A stretch of DNA of 64,000 bases, taken from contig OY829541.1 in NCBI GenBank assembly GCA_963691705.1, forward strand, positions 12,208,564 through 12,272,563, given 5' to 3'. Shown one piece after another: positions 20,413 through 32,328 of the stretch. The position numbers and the translations under genes are program-made. The notes beneath the pieces are model-generated. The model was not told where the DNA came from. It saw nothing but the letters and a program-made list of their open reading frames with translations, and did no database searches. Each line of letters begins with the position of its first letter. Within the stretch, counting starts at the first letter, position 1. This DNA is from Viola odorata (Eukaryota > Streptophyta > Magnoliopsida > Malpighiales > Violaceae).

Positions 20413-21433
20413 ACCCTTCCCCTTCGAAAAGATTCGCCCTCGAATCTGATTCTTTTAAGACAACAATTCTATTAGAATCAACAAAGGAAACACATGACGG
20501 AAAGGGATTACCCAAGGCATCCAACTCCAATTGTTGCAACTTAGACAACTCCTTCTCCTTCAAAACATCTTGCTTTTGCTGCCCTAAAGAGAATACATAA
20601 GAAGAAGAAGAATTAGTTAACCCATGCTCACTTTTTTCATGGGGGGCTGTTTTGATTAGTCTTCTTTAAGACTCTGGGTTCTTTTAAGCCCTTTTCTTTT
20701 CTTGCTCACTCACTTCTGCCTTCCCTTGTACACTCAAATCATGCTCAACAGCAAGCGCTGTAGCATTCTTATGCTCTTCGGTAACCCCTGACTTACTTGT
20801 AAGCTATGGTGCTACAACCTCCGTACCTATCCCTTTCTTGGCTAGGTTGTCACTTAGGAATTTCTTTTTATCCTCTAGCCGTGGTGCACCGCCAACAAAC
20901 CTCTCACCTAGTTTTCTAATGTGCTCATTCAAGGCTTGCTGTCCTTGCTCAAATTCATCACATCTCATTTTGAATTCCCGCAATAAGGTGATCAACTCCT
21001 TTTGTTCTTCTCCCGAATTCCCTTTAGCCTTACTTTGCCTTTCAAAGTCAGCATAATTTCGTTGCATCTATAGCGCATCGCTATATATTTGAAGGGGTTT
21101 CAAACTTTTTAGAATGAATCTTGTACCATCCTTTTCGATTCTGCAGCGATTGGTTTCACCAAGCTTCCTCTCAACAATTATGCACTTTCTTTCAACATGC
21201 CATGATTGCCGAAGTAGAAAATGACTAGTCTGCATCGGCACCACATCACACATCACTTTATCTTTGTATCTTCCAATGGAGAATGAAATAATAACTTGTT
21301 TATCCACTAATACTTCTCCACCATCATCTGACCATTGCAATCTATATGGATTAGGGTGCTGTAATTTCGGTAAACCTAGTTTATTCACTAGATAAGTACT
21401 AGCAAGATTGTCACAACCATCGTAAATAAGCAC
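20413..21433 (-). pseudogene. Element B internal frames: protease remnant, coiled-coil frame, HEKSEH motif
   Basis: From right to left: 21068-21433 resembles the protease of C (HPNPYRLQW, DVVPMQTSHFLL), but the catalytic D-x-G region is degenerate (IYDGCDN) and there is no ATG. The ATG at 21067 opens an 87-residue charged, probably coiled-coil protein (20804-21067). At about 20622-20648 lies one copy of the CCCATG...CATGGG hairpin. A short lysine-rich frame then runs to the LTR. No gag, reverse transcriptase or integrase is present, so B is a passenger element. Confidence 0.5.
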
Positions 21434-22089
21434 ACATTAAACCCTTTCGTGAACTGAAGCTCATAACTGAAACTGACCTGATGCGTGAACAAGCTCATCC
21501 ATCAGGGGCACACAACTCTCTCCCATGTATTCAAATCAGTTCATATCAATCACCTAATCAAACTTAAACACTAGAACGTGTAGAATTTCATTTCGGTGCA
21601 CACAATTTAGTAATTCAAGCACATCTTTTGACTCTGGTGTCCGAATCACCTGATTCTTCTTGATTCAAACTCCCAACAGACTCAGCTTTCCAACGGATCC
21701 TTTTTCACTGAAATCTAACTTCAATAGGTATATATTGAAATACAATTTCGACACTGACACTTTAGTGGACTGTTTTTGTGACTCTTTTATGACTCTTCTT
21801 TCGACTTAAATAAATAAATCAAAAGACAAAACAGACTCAAACTAATAAACCAACTCGGTTTACAAGTAGGACTTAAGACTCGACTTTGATTTAGATCTTC
21901 TAAATCGACAAAGACTCAAAACAGAAAATTAAAGACACTTTTTGATTTTCTGATTTTTTTTTTTACTAATACAAATCGCTTATACTTTGGCGAATTGTTT
22001 TTACAACGACTCAAATAAAATGAAATAAAAACAGTAAGGATATATAGGATAGTTACCAATCTTTGAACGCCTTAAGCTCCGCTACGAAC
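21434..22089 (-). other. 5' leader of element B
   Basis: No gene. It contains one copy (21620-21760) of the repeat unit found twice in the leader of A, and the primer-binding region at about 22077-22088, where one base differs from A and C. Confidence 0.45.
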
Positions 22090-23055
22090 TCATACGATCC
22101 TAGTTGCGTAGGATACGTAACACGTAAATCTGATCGTTGTTCAAAGACAGATTTTGATGCGGAATAATTAACTTGACTCGTGCAAACGTAGACCACCTCG
22201 CCAACTGAATGCTAAGAGCCCTATTCGATTTCACGTCAAGGTTCTTGTATCATATTCTTAGGACTGGACTCAACAATTGTGAGAATCACACTAAGAATCA
22301 CACTAGACTCAACAATTGTGAGTATCAGATTCTTGTTCAAGTGCAATTCCAAGGATTTACTTGTATACGACTCAAGTATTACGGACTCAAGAAGAACAAG
22401 TGTTCAGCACTTGAACAAGGGGAAAATATTGAAGAACAAAAGCCAACTCAGTAATGGAGCTAAACGGCTCCTTATTAAGAGTTTACAAGCAAACCCTAAT
22501 CTGATAAGATGTAGGAGTTCTAATTAAGGGAAATAACTTAATTAACTAATTAACTAATTAAAGTAAATATAAATATATTTAAATACATTCCAGCAGCCCA
22601 TGTCGAGTTCTCCATCATCGGGCCAAGGTTTGGGCCAAAACCTCAAGTCGTATGTTGTCTCGCGTACACACTGCGCACCATAATGTCGACTCGCATAACT
22701 TTCAAACCACTGGACCAAATGGGCTGAAACTTGTTCCAAATGAAAGCTAACATCCTTAAGTTTCCAAAACATGGTCAATCTCACGATTCGGACATGTGAA
22801 GTGCTGTCTAGGTTCGGACAAAGTTGCCTAATGAGTCTTAGAATCCTTGTTTGCATAGTACTACTGTCAACGAGAATGTTAGCTTGATCTTTTGGACGAT
22901 CCACTCGTCCAAACATCCTAAAATTTGGATACAATAAAGATAACACATAGAGGTTTCCATCAAGCCTTTCTAATCCATGATCAAACTCCATCTGCTCCAT
23001 CATGTCTTGACATTTTTGTCCATATAGTCGCGTGATACATCTTGGGATCGTATCA
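22090..23055 (-). repeat. Element B 5' LTR
   Basis: It starts TCATACGATCC (the expected TG is TC) and ends GGGATCGTATCA. It resembles the A LTRs over the middle and end. The right neighbour at 23056 is gag-like sequence of element D, so B inserted into D. Confidence 0.7.
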
Positions 23056-23099
23056 GAAAGAGGAGGCGCCGCCAAGATGAGAAGCTAGAGTGATGGAGG

Positions 23100-25097
23100 C
23101 TATTTGCCAAGTCGCTCATGTAGGAAAGGATCCATAAAGTGACAAGGTGGGACCGACGGAATGATGGAGAATTGGCTGCCAAGATCCTGAAATGTTCTTT
23201 GCAAAGTGAGGCAATGAAGATCCTTCTCATGGTAGCCCGAAGTAAACCCATAAACCACTCTTGTACTCCCATTCTTTCCATCCTCTACATGATCAGCACC
23301 ACTCGAAGGTACATCTAAAACACCCATCCTCGCGCCAAGTGGAGTGACAACCTCATCAAGTGGCGGCACTACAAGCATCTCCTCACTAAGTGGGGCCAAA
23401 CTCCCCTCAATGGAATGTAAACCGGAGGAACATATCTCAACCTCATCAAGCGGTGGTAGACCGGGCAAACAAACACTAGAAGGAACACCACTTTCCACTT
23501 CACTCTTCTCACACACCAACTCACATTGTCCAAGGGGCTTGGAGGTCATTAATTGCTTCAACTGAAGTCTAAGGTCAGTCATGAGTTTCTTGGTTTCCTC
23601 CAATAGTGTGTCAAATGTAGGCGAAACTAAGGTGGAATACTTATCCGAACCCACAACCACACTCTGATGCGCACAACTCACTTTCTTCACTCTATTGTTA
23701 GGGCATACGTCACACAAGTGCCCTCGGCCAATACATGAGGTGCAATAGATGTCTCTTGCTCGTGTGAGAGGAGCTGAAGGAAAAGATGAGGAACGGAAGT
23801 GTTGCTCTCGGCTATGATGAAAGGAATGTCTACCACAGTCATAGGAACGTTGAGGAGGTCGTCGGACAAAAACACAAGTAGTGGAGCCATGGCCACGGTG
23901 TCAATAGGGTGAGGAACCTATGTCATGGCTTGGAGAGTGTGCCCTAGTCTCATACACATTAAGCCCATGCCCATAAGCAAAACTCTCCCAAGAAGCACTA
24001 CCATCATCATGACTAGTGACACTTCGACCATCTAACCTATCATCCAAATTTTCATCATATCAAAAAGGCACTTGATCATAGGATGGAGAGAGTGTACCGT
24101 AAGAGTGAGAAGTGATACGATCTTGCTTCCGATTTGGAGCCCTTGCACGGATCTAGTCCTCTTTAGGAGGTTGGATTGACGATTGGATGGAGTTGATGGA
24201 GAAGATAACGTCGCAAGAAGGTTGCGGAATAGGTGTAGGGGATAAATGGATGAAAATGAAGATGTATTGATGGGTAAACAAAGTAATGAGCTTGCATACA
24301 CGGTAAACCCTTCTAGGTGTAATTCCTAGACAACCTTACCACAAACATACAAGGATCTCTAATCCAAGAGGAGAAGAAGGTAATGGATTCAGCCTTAAGG
24401 GCCACGGTTCCAAGAACCGGTTCCTAAGTGGTCTAAAGGCTCTATGATGAAAATCATGAGCAAGTTTAAAGACAACTCTAAAATGAACCTATTGTTCACT
24501 ATTTATACTACTAGCTTATTACATGGGGAAAACCCCTAAATACCCTTAGGACATAAGGTCTTCATGCTTGGGCTTGAGCAGCATGGGCTGAACGTTGGAA
24601 AGGCTTGGGCTAGACACGTTCATGGGTTGCTAGGGCAAGACGCGGACGAGTCCATGGTTTGCGAGGGTTTGGTGCGTAGCTTATCATGGTTTGCTCGGTC
24701 ATCCCGTGAGGTGTGAGCGAGCGCCTTCGTGCTCGTATCACTAGGTGTCATGCTCGTATCAAGAAGTGTGCCGAGAAGGTGCCTCTTGCCCATAATAATC
24801 ATCCACACTATCCGCACAAGAGGCATAATCATCATAGAAAGTAATACTTTGTCCACCCAACCCATAATCCATATATGCATAATACCCAAAAGAAGCTTGA
24901 TCATAGGATGGAGGGAGTGTACCGTGAGAACCATAGGCTTGCCGAGATGGCTCATGATGATCAAACTCTGGCCAAGAAGATGCGGTATAAGAACATGACT
25001 CTTGGTCATGAACCCCATAAGCGCCACTCCTGTGAGATGCCTCACTTCTATAAGAGCAACACTCATAATAAGGACTAGTATCATAATAATTAGATAT
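23100..25097 (-). pseudogene. Element D gag remnant (start codon lost, interrupted)
   Basis: The expected start codon at 25097-25095 is ATA instead of ATG, in the same setting as in C (polypyrimidine-YAGGTAC then ATR-TCT-AAT). The protein is rich in S, Y and D with an internal repeat: a block of the type GT-L-x-PSYDQ...YDDYAS occurs on both sides of the solo LTR (24767-24950 and 23990-24112). Further left the frame contains stops and a serine-rich stretch, and 23100-23717 encodes an acidic frame with a PPLDEV repeat. There is no clear capsid domain or zinc knuckle. It is not functional. Confidence 0.5.
24108..24766 (-). mobile_element. Solo LTR (24113-24761) with AGAAG duplication inside D gag
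   Basis: It begins TGATACGATCTTGC and ends GCTCGTATCA at 24761, flanked by AGAAG at 24108-24112 and 24762-24766. It resembles the LTR of D itself (26334-27059), so a member of the same family inserted into D and then lost its body by recombination. A TATA box (TATAAATAG on the minus strand) is at 24499-24507. Confidence 0.8.
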
Positions 25098-26333
25098 AAT
25101 GAAGTACCTACAAAAAGAAACAAACACAAGTCTACATAAAAGGTTAGTCTCTCCCTCACGTGTTTCGCTCGTGTTTCACTCTTCTCTCTAATGCGCTCAC
25201 AACCTTGCCCACTCTTATCTTCAATCAAAAACTAATACTTAGGCTAGCACGAACTCTAGGAATCAATGAAAGCACAAGGAATGCAAAGAAAATAAGGGTG
25301 AGAAAGAAAGGTGAGGAAAGTCAAATGATGATCAAGAATGTGATGATTTGAACACCAATTAGACTTATAGTAGAATGATAATGTAGGAAACAAGGAAGAA
25401 AGATCAAAGAGACAAAAAAAAGCTAGCTCAAAATAAAAAGGAAGGATAAAAGGAAATGATTTGCGACCGAAAGTTGGAAAGAAATGGAGGGAAAATGTAA
25501 TCACTTCAAATGCATACCTAAAAAAGACTCAATTACACACACAAGTGTTTAAACACACAATAGGTTATTGACTTGTAACTCAATCAATTTCTTTTCCTTC
25601 TTTATTTATTTTATAAAATCTAGAAAGGCGCTAAGGGCTTAGCGTCATGACGCTAAGCACTGCTTGCTTTTGCTTCATTTCGTATCTTCTTCTTTTTTGA
25701 TTGAGTGCAAGAGCCTTCAAAATGAATATGTATGACAAGTAGTGTGTTTTAAGTATATGACAAGTAGTTTAAAGTCAAGAAAAGTTGTGCACAAAATGCC
25801 AAAAATTGATGATGTGGCAAGAAGCGATGAGGTGGCAAAACTATGTGAGGTGGCAAGTGAGGTGACAATGATGTGTCAAGTGAGTGTGGAATAAAATATC
25901 TACAAGAATATTATATGCATATCCTATTTGAAATACTTGGTGTAGAAATGAGGGTGATGTGGCCTAGTATGGATCAAGTGTGGTGGATGACAGCTACACA
26001 AGCAAACAAAAAGGGGACCACTTGGACCACTACACACTTGTCACCTTGTTCATGCAAAAGTATGAAGATTTGAAGGCCATGAAGAACATGAAGAAGATAT
26101 GCACGTCCAAGATGAACATTTGAAGGTTGAAGATGAACAAAAATACTAAATTTCTAGATTTTTGGCTCAATCAAAGATCAAATCACTAAAAGACGAATTT
26201 TTTTACAAAAACCGAAATTTTTCCAAATTATCTCAAAATGAAAAAGAACGTGGGGAAGATGATTTCAACCAGAAAAATGATGAAAAATATGAGATTACCA
26301 ACCTAGAGGACTGCCAAATGTTCCGCTACCACA
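25098..26333 (-). other. 5' leader of element D
   Basis: No gene. It contains the block shared with A and C (25146-25215), degenerate ATGACAAG/GTGGCAAG repeats (25726-25880) like those of C, and the primer-binding-like sequence. A short imperfect palindrome GGCGCTAAGGGCTTAGCG lies at about 25627-25644. Confidence 0.45.
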
Positions 26334-27059
26334 TGATACGATCTTGATTCCGATTTGGAGAAGATGGCAGAAATAGTTGGACGAATGGATCTAACCCTCT
26401 TCGGGAGGTTGATAACACGGATGAAGGGATGAAGGATTGATGAAATATAGATGGAGATGGAGTGATAAGTGCGGCGGAAATATGGATGAAGGATAGAGAT
26501 GTATTGATGATAACTTGTATTGAACTTGAATGTTGGAGAAAACCCTCCTTACAACTTGGTAAGGCAACCTTTATATGAACAACAATCAAGGATCTCTAAT
26601 CAAGGCCGACCCTCTCACCTCAAGGGTGAACAACCCAACTGTTTTGACTAGATAAAGGATAGATTGGTTTTAAGAACCCTAAACCTAAAGCTAACCCTAA
26701 GCTAATTGGTCTATGAAAAAGATAACATTCAATTCATTGCAAAGACAAGGCATAAAAGAGGTTAAGCCCTTCTATTTATACCTATTACTTATTACATGGG
26801 GAAAACTCCTAAATACCTTTGGACAAAGGGCCTTGGTAAGCTTGGGCTTGGCGGGCTTGGAGATGGGCCTCGAGGGCTAAGACGGATGAGCTTATGGGGT
26901 AGCTCATGGCTTGCTAAGGATTCGGCGGAGAAGCTCATGGGTTGGCCGGCTATCCCATGAGACTGTGCGCCTAGGGCCAGTTGACGTGGAAAGATAGGCC
27001 TAGCGGGCGGTCTTTCGTTGGCAATGTATTTGGGCACGGATGGTTTTACCCTCGTATCA
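26334..27059 (-). repeat. Element D 5' LTR
   Basis: 726 bp, TGATACGATCTTGATT to ACCCTCGTATCA, with a TATA box on the minus strand (TATAAATAGA, 26771-26780). Confidence 0.75.
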
Positions 27060-27295
27060 AATGGGACCATTCTCGTATTAGGGTTTACGGGTCCCAAGGC
27101 TGGACCGGGTCCACGAGTCTCGAGTCTGGGTCGGGTCCTAGGGCTGGGTCCACGGGTCTCGGGTCTAGGTCAGTTCCTACGGCCGGGCCGGGTGGGCTAG
27201 GTCCACGGGTCCCGAGGTTGGGTCGGGTCCGAGTCGGGTCTATGGGTCCCGGGTTCGAGCTAGGTCCACTGGTCTCACGATAATTGACACCCCTA
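27060..27295. repeat. GC-rich CGGGTCYACGGGT minisatellite at the end of a hAT-like element
   Basis: Imperfect repeats of GGGTC, CGGGTCC and CACGGGTCTCGGG fill 27085-27270 and end in TTGACACCCCTAG. The complementary terminus TAGGGGTGTCAA with similar GGGTC-rich sequence occurs at 61253-61300. In plants this combination usually marks termini of hAT-like elements; that assignment is tentative. Confidence 0.5.
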
Positions 27296-28785
27296 GAAAT
27301 GAGTACGAGATTAATGGGTATACCCATGTCCAAACCCAATTAAACCAATTTATTTTATTTTAAATGGGTACCTACCTATATTTATCCATTTAAAAATTAC
27401 ACTAACTCATTTAATACTCATACCCACTCAATTAATTGGGTATAAATATGTAATTAGGTAAGGGTATATTTTTGACAACCCAATGAAAAGTATATTAAAT
27501 TATAAAGCAAATGAGACTTTAAGAACTAAGATAAAAAATTAAAATTTAGAAACCATGCCCCAAATCATAGGGAGGCTACTCTCCTGCCCATGGATAATAC
27601 TATTGGAGGAATAATAGTAAGTTTTTCGGAAAAACAAATTATGATGAATTAATTAAAAAAATATTCAAAGGTCATTAAAATTCAGAAAAGACAATTAAAA
27701 TGAATTATCAAAAAATAATAAATTTTTATCGACTATTGTGGAGGAATTAATCATGCCTCACAATCATAAAGAGGCTACGTCCACAAGTGAGTTAATAATC
27801 CGAGAGTAATGAACCGGGTGAGCATATCAGAGCAATTTGGACGAAAATATTTTTCTTTTATCCTTTTAATTTAATTATTTATATTTTTTGAGTGGAGGGA
27901 TGAGAGGAGAAGATGATGTGGATGGAGAAAGGGACAATAATGGCTAGCTGGTAAGTAATGTATCGAAAGGATATTTGGTCCTTAATGACTGGACATTTTT
28001 GAAACATGAAAGTGGTATATGTTTTTTTCTTCATGTTTGGTCAATTTCTACGATTCTTTTTTTATTGCTTAGGCGTGTAGGATTGGCCTGCCTTTCATAT
28101 TGCATTGCCTCTTTCAAATATCCTCATCATCTTGTGGCCTATAAATTCTGCTGGATATGCAATATTCTAATTTAATTAACTTTTTAATTACCTTGCAATC
28201 AAATGGATGTTTTTAAGTGTTTTTAAATATCGTCCATCTTTTATATTATTTGAGTGTTTTTATATTGTTGTTCAAATTGATTTTGAAATTTGGTAATACC
28301 AAAATTATTTAATTTGTACTAAAATTACTTTGGTAAATCGGCAATGGTGTCTTTTAAATATTCAATTTTAAAAGTTTAGTATACTAAATATCAAACAAAT
28401 TTTACCGAAATAGTGTGGTATGGACTAATGAACACCCTTACTACTAGTAGTAACTAAATAAATAATTCCGGTCACTGAATTGTGCAAAATCAACAAAATC
28501 ATTGCCTATTGTTATTTTATTTTATGTAAGTTAATTATACGTATATAATTATTCATTATTATAGTATTATTATCTGATGAGTTCTGCATATTATTGATGC
28601 AAGATTCTCCACGTGTAATTCACTCACAAATTTGGGCAAACCGATATTTCATATTTGTGTTGGCAGAATTTTCCACTTTGATTAATGTGGACAAGGACGG
28701 AAGGACAAACACACACATACATATACATATACATATATATATATGTATATAAAAGAATCCTTCCATTTATTAATTACTCTACAAT
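27296..28785. other. AT-rich intergenic DNA
   Basis: Contains repeated ATGGGTA and TTAATTGGGTAT words (27310-27480) and an alternating CA/TA tract at 28710-28752. No gene, RNA or bounded element is supported. Confidence 0.4.
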
Positions 28786-29366
28786 TAAAGGTGAGCACGG
28801 ATAAGATGATCTGACCAATCCAATCTGAATTAACATCCAATCTAAACTGTATCGGAAGAAACTTTGGATTAAGGATAAAGAATTTGATAAATTTCAGAAA
28901 TTGATTCGATATTATCCGAAATATCTAAATAAGTTCGGAATTTAAATTATTATCTTTTAGTTTTACTCCCTTTTCTTATTTTTTCTTGCTATTTACTCTA
29001 CTTATTAGGTTGTAATACCAGTTGAATGTCTTGTTAGATTGCACAAGGGAGAGAGCAACTAAAGATTAAAATTAATGTAAAATTTGCCTTAAATTAGTTG
29101 AATGTCTTGTTAGGTCTAAAATTAATAAAATTTGTCTTTTTTAAAATTAAAAAATTAATTTAAAAGTATTTAAAAAGTTCAAATTTACCCGAAAAATCTG
29201 AATGATCCGATCCGATCCGAAATGGTCTGATTGTAATCGGATTAGGATCATGTTTGGATATTTCGGATTACCGCCGATAAAATCCGATCTAAACTTGTCT
29301 AATCCGAATTTATTCGATCCAAACTTATTAGATTTCGACCGAACTATACGAATGCTCACTAAAACA
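28786..29366. mobile_element. Possible non-autonomous hAT-like element
   Basis: A left end GGTGAGCACGG (about 28790) and a right end TGCTCACT (about 29354-29361) form a short inverted repeat. The interior is packed with ATCCGATCCGA-type words on both strands. No clear target duplication was found, so the boundaries are tentative. Confidence 0.35.
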
Positions 29367-29596
29367 TGCATAACTTTTAATTCGTTTTTCGAGAACGAAT
29401 AAAATACAACCAGATCCTACACCTTCAGCTGAGGTTCAAATTGAAATTGTTCTACTCCAATCATCCCAGTTCAGCCCTTGAGGACCTCACAATTGAATAG
29501 TACTTCTAGTTCAGTATTCCTTAAATTTCGATTTTGAATCCCTAATATTGCCTAATTATTTATGAAAAAAAAGGGTGATCCATGTACAATTTTACT

Positions 29597-29907
29597 TAAG
29601 GCAAAAGTTATTTGGACACCAAATTTTATATAAGTATCTCAATTTTGCCCTAATTTAATTTTTTAATTCCAAAATGGCACTCAATATTTGCTTACTCCCA
29701 ACGTGACAGAGAATATTAACAATATGAACTAAACCCAACAGGAAAGTTAGGGGCATGGATACCAAATTGGATAATAGTTAAGAAGTTAGGGATAAACGTG
29801 CTAAAGGAGGTGAAAAGTTAGGTGTCATTTTGAGATTTAGTAAAAATTGGGGACAAAATTGGGTAACTTATATAAAGTTGAGCACCCAAATGACTTTTGA
29901 CCTTTTT
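29597..29907. mobile_element. MITE with roughly 47-bp terminal inverted repeats
   Basis: The left arm (from about 29597, CAAAAGTTATTTGG... to CAATTTTG) and the right arm (to about 29907) are imperfect reverse complements over about 47 bases. The body is AT-rich and non-coding. Long arms suggest a Mutator-like MITE, but no clean 9-bp target duplication is visible. Confidence 0.6.
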
Positions 29908-30029
29908 AATTTATTTATGATTGTGCAAGCATGCTATGCTTTGTACTGTTTACCACGTTACATAAACCCAATGATTATTAAACCATTCAAAAGATGAAAG
30001 TGGTTATAGCAATTTTTGATGAAAACTTG

Positions 30030-30743
30030 TACTCCCTCCGTTATAAATTACTTGTCGTTTTAGCCCAAAAACGTTGTTTGGTTTTAATTGACGCCCTTGA
30101 CAATTGTGCCCACTTTCTTGGTGTTCTAACAAAAATGCCCTCAAACGACCCGTCGTTTTCATGCTGAGCTACGCGTCATACAGGGCAAAAAGGGAAACGA
30201 AAAATTTGGGAGGAGCAAATTTGAATTGCCCGGCTGACACGGAAGAGGTGGTGTCAGAAAAATTTCAGTCCTTTCATCTTTCCTTCTCCGATTTTAAACG
30301 GACAATAAAACACGTTTGGACGACATTATCACGAAGGTGACCATATATTCGTGCCGGAAATGACGAGACGAGCAGAACGCAAGTGGTGGCGGACGGAACG
30401 GACGCCGGACGCGCCGGCGCGTGGCGGCGCGTGGCCGGAGCGGCGACGGCTTCTTCCGCTTTTGGCGGCGCGTCCAGCCTCCGAATGGTACCGTTGGACC
30501 TGGGTTTTGCTCGTCTCGTCCTTGCGCTCCTTTCTGTGCCGGCGGTGAGAACGGGAAACGATCCTAGAGGGAGTATTTTTCCGGAAAGAGAGAAAAGAGA
30601 GAAAGAAAGAAAGGAAAGAGAGAAAATTGGATGAAGAACGCACGATTTTTCGACACGTGGCAAACGCCACTGACTCAGTCTGCAAAATTCTTAAACTCTG
30701 TGATTTGGTTGTCGGCGACATGTATTTTATAACGGAGGGAGTA
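30030..30743. mobile_element. Long Stowaway-type MITE with TA duplication and a GC-rich core
   Basis: Termini CTCCCTCCGTTATAA and its complement (30032 onward, and up to 30741) extend as an imperfect 26-bp inverted repeat, flanked by TA at 30030-30031 and 30742-30743. This is the Tc1/mariner-derived Stowaway signature. At about 710 bp it is much longer than typical copies. The core 30350-30560 is very GC-rich (CGGACGCGCCGGCG and similar) unlike the AT-rich flanks, which suggests acquired foreign sequence. Open frames across the core are not convincing genes. Confidence 0.7.
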
Positions 30744-31962
30744 CTTAAAAGAGAGGTATTAGAGACATCATCCTCCTTCTCCATAGCAGCTTTTGCTTTT
30801 GCTTTTAGAAAAAAAAAGGAAAAGATTACATCTTTTTTTAATAGAGAAGTGGTGGTGGGAATGACTAGCTGTCTGGTGATGAGGAGGAAAAAACACACAA
30901 AAGAAAGAAAAAAAGAGGTTGGTGTCTGTCTCTTTGTTCCGAATTGTAAATTGTGAATTGTGATTGTTAGCTGATAGTGGTTGGCTGTGTGGAATCTTTA
31001 AAAGTGACACTTCACTCAACATTTATAGCGCAGGGAAAAAGAAAGAGAATTTATTTTATTTTATTTTTTAAATCTAAACAGCTCATGTTTATAATATTAG
31101 GCGAAACTCAATATAATGACATAATATAATAGAAAAATAATCTAAAAATTAGAAGAAATAATATTATTAAAAAAGTCATGCTGATCACAAGAACACTGTA
31201 ACAATGGAAATGTGTCATGGTGTTACTGCACAGTGGGTGACCAAATTCACCACTTTCTTCAAATCTGGAACCCTAGTTTGTGCTTTTGTGCCTCGAGATT
31301 CTCACATTCTCACTATTTTAAGCTAAAAAGAAACTGTTGTGGGATTTTACTGCGTGGCCAAACTCAAGGAATGTTTGATTCCTCCGTCTCAAGCAAAACC
31401 CATTTTTATGCCATTCCCCAAGCAGTCAAAAAACCAAAAACAAAATTCAATTTTTTATTTTTATTTTTTTGAGTCATGAGTATTCTTAAAACCCGTTAAT
31501 TGATTTCGTTGGTATCTAAAGATAACTTATAGATTATTAACTAATTTTATTTGAATCTATCGATCTTGTTCGCACCTAAAATTAAACTCATTAGGTTATG
31601 ATTAATTTTATTTATACTAAAAAATAAAATATTAGATTATAATTAATTTTATTAAAATTTGATAATCCTATTTGCAATAAGCTCATTAAGTTATAATTAC
31701 TTATATTTTTGGTTAGCATACTACATAGATTAAGAAACTCTGTAGAAACTCAAACTAAAGTACAGGCAGATATAACCAATTCTTTTGCTTTTATTACAGT
31801 CTTTAGCACCACTATAAATTGGTAAAAGAAACTCATATCTAGGCGATAAGATGACCGGTTGAATTCACTGACCAAGAAAGGAATTTTGGCTGCAGTGTAT
31901 CATACAACATAGTGGCCGTTTAAAGTTGTCTCGCATAAACCTAGTAGCTATTCTCTTGTATT
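30744..31962. other. AT-rich intergenic DNA
   Basis: No gene recognised. It contains short A-rich tracts and several ATTAATTTTATT-type repeats near 31540-31680. Confidence 0.4.
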
Positions 31963-32213
31963 ACTCCATCTGTTTCAAAATTTAAAATTGTCTTACATAA
32001 ACTATATTATTAATTTGGTAGCTAAAAATTAGCCAATTAATAATTTTATAGTCATTTTTTCAGAAATACTACCATATTCTCTCCTTAAAAACATACATTA
32101 GCTATGAGTTGATGTAAAATAGGCTAAAAGCTTCCTTTAAACTCTATAAAAGACTATTATTATAAAATAAAAAATTGTACCCAAAAAAAACTAGATACTA
32201 GATAGAAAGAGTA
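31963..32213. mobile_element. Possible degenerate Stowaway-like MITE
   Basis: It starts ATTACTCCATCTG and ends AAAGAGTACT, weakly complementary termini about 250 bp apart, with AT-rich contents. The match to Stowaway ends is imperfect. Confidence 0.3.
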
Positions 32214-32217
32214 CTAC

Positions 32218-32240
32218 GATATATATATATATATATATAA
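32218..32240. repeat. (AT)n microsatellite
   Basis: About ten AT dinucleotides upstream of the receptor-kinase gene. Confidence 0.8.
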
Positions 32241-32315
32241 AATCCCTATTCTCTCCTTTCCCCTAAGAATATTGCCTAGATTTGGTTACCTTGCTTCTTT
32301 TAAGATTATGCTTCT

Positions 32316-32328
32316 GTATATATAAATA
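32316..32328 (+). promoter_or_regulatory. Candidate TATA box of the receptor-kinase gene
   Basis: GTATATATAAATA lies about 335 bases upstream of the start codon at 32661, which leaves room for an untranslated leader of about 300 bases. No other strong TATA box lies closer. Confidence 0.4.

Larger units (their letters stand above)
11138..23055 (-). mobile_element. Element B: non-autonomous LTR element, split by element C
   Basis: The 3' LTR is in two pieces, 11138-11577 and 19794-20412, separated by element C with a TTAAT duplication. The interior is 20413-22089 and the 5' LTR 22090-23055. The purine tract (GAAGGGGAAGGGTA on the minus strand, 20413-20426) and the primer-binding region (about 22077-22088) match the A and C style. 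The interior encodes only a protease remnant and two short frames. About the first 17 bases of the left LTR are missing where A begins. Confidence 0.7.
23056..27059 (-). mobile_element. Element D: 5' part of a related LTR element, cut by B and by a solo LTR
   Basis: The 5' LTR is 26334-27059, the primer-binding-like sequence TGGTAGCGGAAC is next to it (26320-26331), the leader is 25098-26319 and the gag remnant 23100-25097. The rest, including the other LTR, is not in the window. The solo LTR 24113-24761 sits inside gag. Confidence 0.65.

Noticed and set aside
30329..30898. A 189-codon frame across the Stowaway core
   Set aside because: Low-complexity, crosses the MITE boundary and shows no domain or splice evidence.
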